Below are positions 6,991-7,345 of a DNA stretch of 7,345 nucleotides, one piece after another. The DNA is from Flavobacteriaceae bacterium UBA2000 (GTDB taxonomy: Bacteria > Bacteroidota > Bacteroidia > Flavobacteriales > Flavobacteriaceae). Position numbers and translations under genes: made by a program. The stretch's first letter is position 1. Each line of letters begins with the position of its first letter. The notes beneath the pieces were generated by a model. The model was given only the letters and a program-made list of their open reading frames with translations. It did no database searches and was not told the origin of the DNA. The stretch spans positions 1-7,345 of the forward strand of contig DDCS01000127.1 in NCBI GenBank assembly GCA_002335345.1, given 5' to 3'.

Positions 6991-7020
6991 TTAATCTGAT
7001 AAAATGAACCATTAAACTGA
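6991..7020 (-). promoter_or_regulatory. Candidate LytTR operator: 9-bp imperfect direct repeat with 21-bp period
   Basis: The minus strand reads TCAGTTTAA (7020-7012), 12 bases, then TCAGATTAA (6999-6991). The two copies differ at one base and start 21 bp apart, two helical turns. Known LytTR sites are paired imperfect direct repeats of about 9 bp, recalled consensus [TA][AC][CA]GTTN[AG][TG], separated by 12-13 bp. The first copy fits 8 of 9 positions and the second 7 of 9, in that orientation. The pair lies about 53-82 bases upstream of the predicted lytTR start site, a normal activator position. Binding is inferred, and chance is possible in A/T-rich DNA. Confidence 0.45.
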
Positions 7021-7199
7021 GTTTTTATCTTAATCAGGGGCTCCCGTCGATAATTTTGGCCTTATAAATTGAGCTCGATCATGGCAAAAAATGGCATTTG
7101 ATGAATCAAGACCCTAGGGGGCCTTATTGACGATTTAGGTAATTCATTTCTAGACAAGTGTACCCATATCAGCGCACAAAAAAACCTTAGTCTTTAGGC

Positions 7200-7230
7200 T
7201 TTGTAGTTTCCAAATAATGCCTTATTTTTG
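7200..7230 (+). promoter_or_regulatory. rpsF promoter (TTTG - 19 bp - TATTTTTG)
   Basis: TTTG (7200-7203) and TATTTTTG (7223-7230) are separated by exactly 19 bases, a full match to the Bacteroidota sigma-70-type consensus TTTG/N19-21/TAnnTTTG. It predicts a start near 7234-7237 and a leader of about 34-37 bases before the rpsF ATG. It is the best promoter match in the window, as expected for a ribosomal protein operon. Confidence 0.8.
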
Positions 7231-7236
7231 CACGCT

Positions 7237-7253
7237 CTCAGCAAGGTGCTGGG
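7237..7253 (+). promoter_or_regulatory. Hairpin at the 5' end of the rpsF leader
   Basis: CTCAGC (7237-7242) can pair with GCTGGG (7248-7253), six pairs including one G-U, around the five-base loop AAGGT. Given the promoter, it would lie at or within a few bases of the mRNA 5' end. It may protect the transcript or take part in feedback by S6. The CCG-bearing bulge recalled from known S6:S18 leaders is not seen, so an S6:S18-type leader is not claimed. Confidence 0.4.
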
Positions 7254-7270
7254 AATTAAATCAATATATT

Positions 7271-7345
7271 ATGACTCATTACGAAACTGTTTTCATCTTA
7301 AATCCCGTTTTATCTGAAGAGCAGATAAAGGAAACAGTAAAGAAA
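7271..7345 (+). CDS. rpsF: 30S ribosomal protein S6 (3' partial)
   Basis: The first 25 codons are present, MTHYETVFILNPVLSEEQIK and on to the window edge. The pattern xxYETVFILxPxLSEEQ is the first beta strand and helix of bacterial S6, a protein of the small-subunit platform that binds 16S rRNA together with S18. The start ATG follows an A/T-rich stretch (AATTAAATCAATATATT) with no Shine-Dalgarno, normal for Bacteroidota. A strong consensus promoter lies about 40 bases upstream. The genes expected to follow outside the window are rpsR and rplI, from the usual order in this group. The call is secure despite the short fragment because the N-terminus is highly conserved and the upstream signals fit. 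Confidence 0.93.
   Translation, partial: MTHYETVFILNPVLSEEQIKETVKK

Larger units (their letters stand above)
6923..7270. other. Divergent non-coding region between the lytTR gene and rpsF
   Basis: I see no reading frame with coding character here on either strand; the ATGs I checked stop within about a dozen codons. The left end carries the weak lytTR promoter and a LytTR-type direct repeat. The right end carries the rpsF promoter and leader hairpin. The middle (about 7021-7190) has no assigned function. It includes an isolated TAnnTTTG match (TAATTTTG, 7051-7058, plus strand) without a -33 element, and a CCCTAGGG palindrome (7112-7119). Confidence 0.8.

Noticed and set aside
7051..7058. TAATTTTG as a second promoter for rpsF
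   Set aside because: There is no -33 element at proper spacing and no gene directly downstream; such 8-mers occur by chance in A/T-rich DNA.
7058..7127. GGCCTTAT direct repeat (7058-7065 and 7120-7127)
   Set aside because: Two 8-bp copies 62 bp apart, without further repeats or symmetry, are within chance.
7185..7198. CCTTAG...TTTAGG possible hairpin with an adjacent A/T run
   Set aside because: Only three consecutive pairs form before a mismatch, too weak for a terminator or leader element.

Overview
The window looks like a chromosomal segment from a member of the Bacteroidota, most likely a marine Flavobacteriia/Flavobacteriales species. Three things point there. The gene set and order (rlmH divergent from nadC, then a YihY/BrkB membrane protein, priA, a LytTR response regulator and rpsF) resembles what I recall from flavobacterial genomes. 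The first gene ends in a type IX secretion (T9SS) sorting domain, a system restricted to this phylum. The promoters read TTTG / TAnnTTTG, the Bacteroidota housekeeping consensus, and Shine-Dalgarno sequences are absent.

Layout. 3-1289 (+): 3' part of a secreted alpha/beta-hydrolase (lipase-like) with a GPSMGG nucleophile elbow and a C-terminal T9SS sorting domain; its 5' end lies outside the window. 1314-1342: a symmetric A/T stem between two convergent genes, probably a shared terminator. 1359-1832 (-): rlmH. 1833-1929: short divergent promoter region with one TAnnTTTG box on each strand. 1930-6202 (+): a likely transcription unit nadC - yihY - priA with gaps of 10 and 24 bases and no visible internal promoter. 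6206-6922 (-): an orphan LytTR response regulator meeting priA tail to tail with 3 bases between the stop codons, its own terminator hairpin lying inside its last codons. 6923-7270: a 348-base non-coding region between divergent genes, holding a weak lytTR promoter, a 9-bp direct repeat with 21-bp period that fits a LytTR operator, and a strong rpsF promoter plus leader hairpin. 7271-7345 (+): first 25 codons of rpsF (ribosomal protein S6).

Functionally this is mostly core housekeeping: 23S rRNA modification (RlmH), NAD synthesis (NadC), restart of collapsed replication forks (PriA) and the small ribosomal subunit (S6). The secreted hydrolase is the accessory element. No CRISPR array, insertion sequence, tRNA, rRNA or prophage gene is visible, and I found no convincing previously undescribed system. 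The most informative non-coding signals are the LytTR-type repeat at 6991-7020, the terminator built into the lytTR 3' coding end, the near-leaderless rlmH promoter and the rpsF 5' hairpin.
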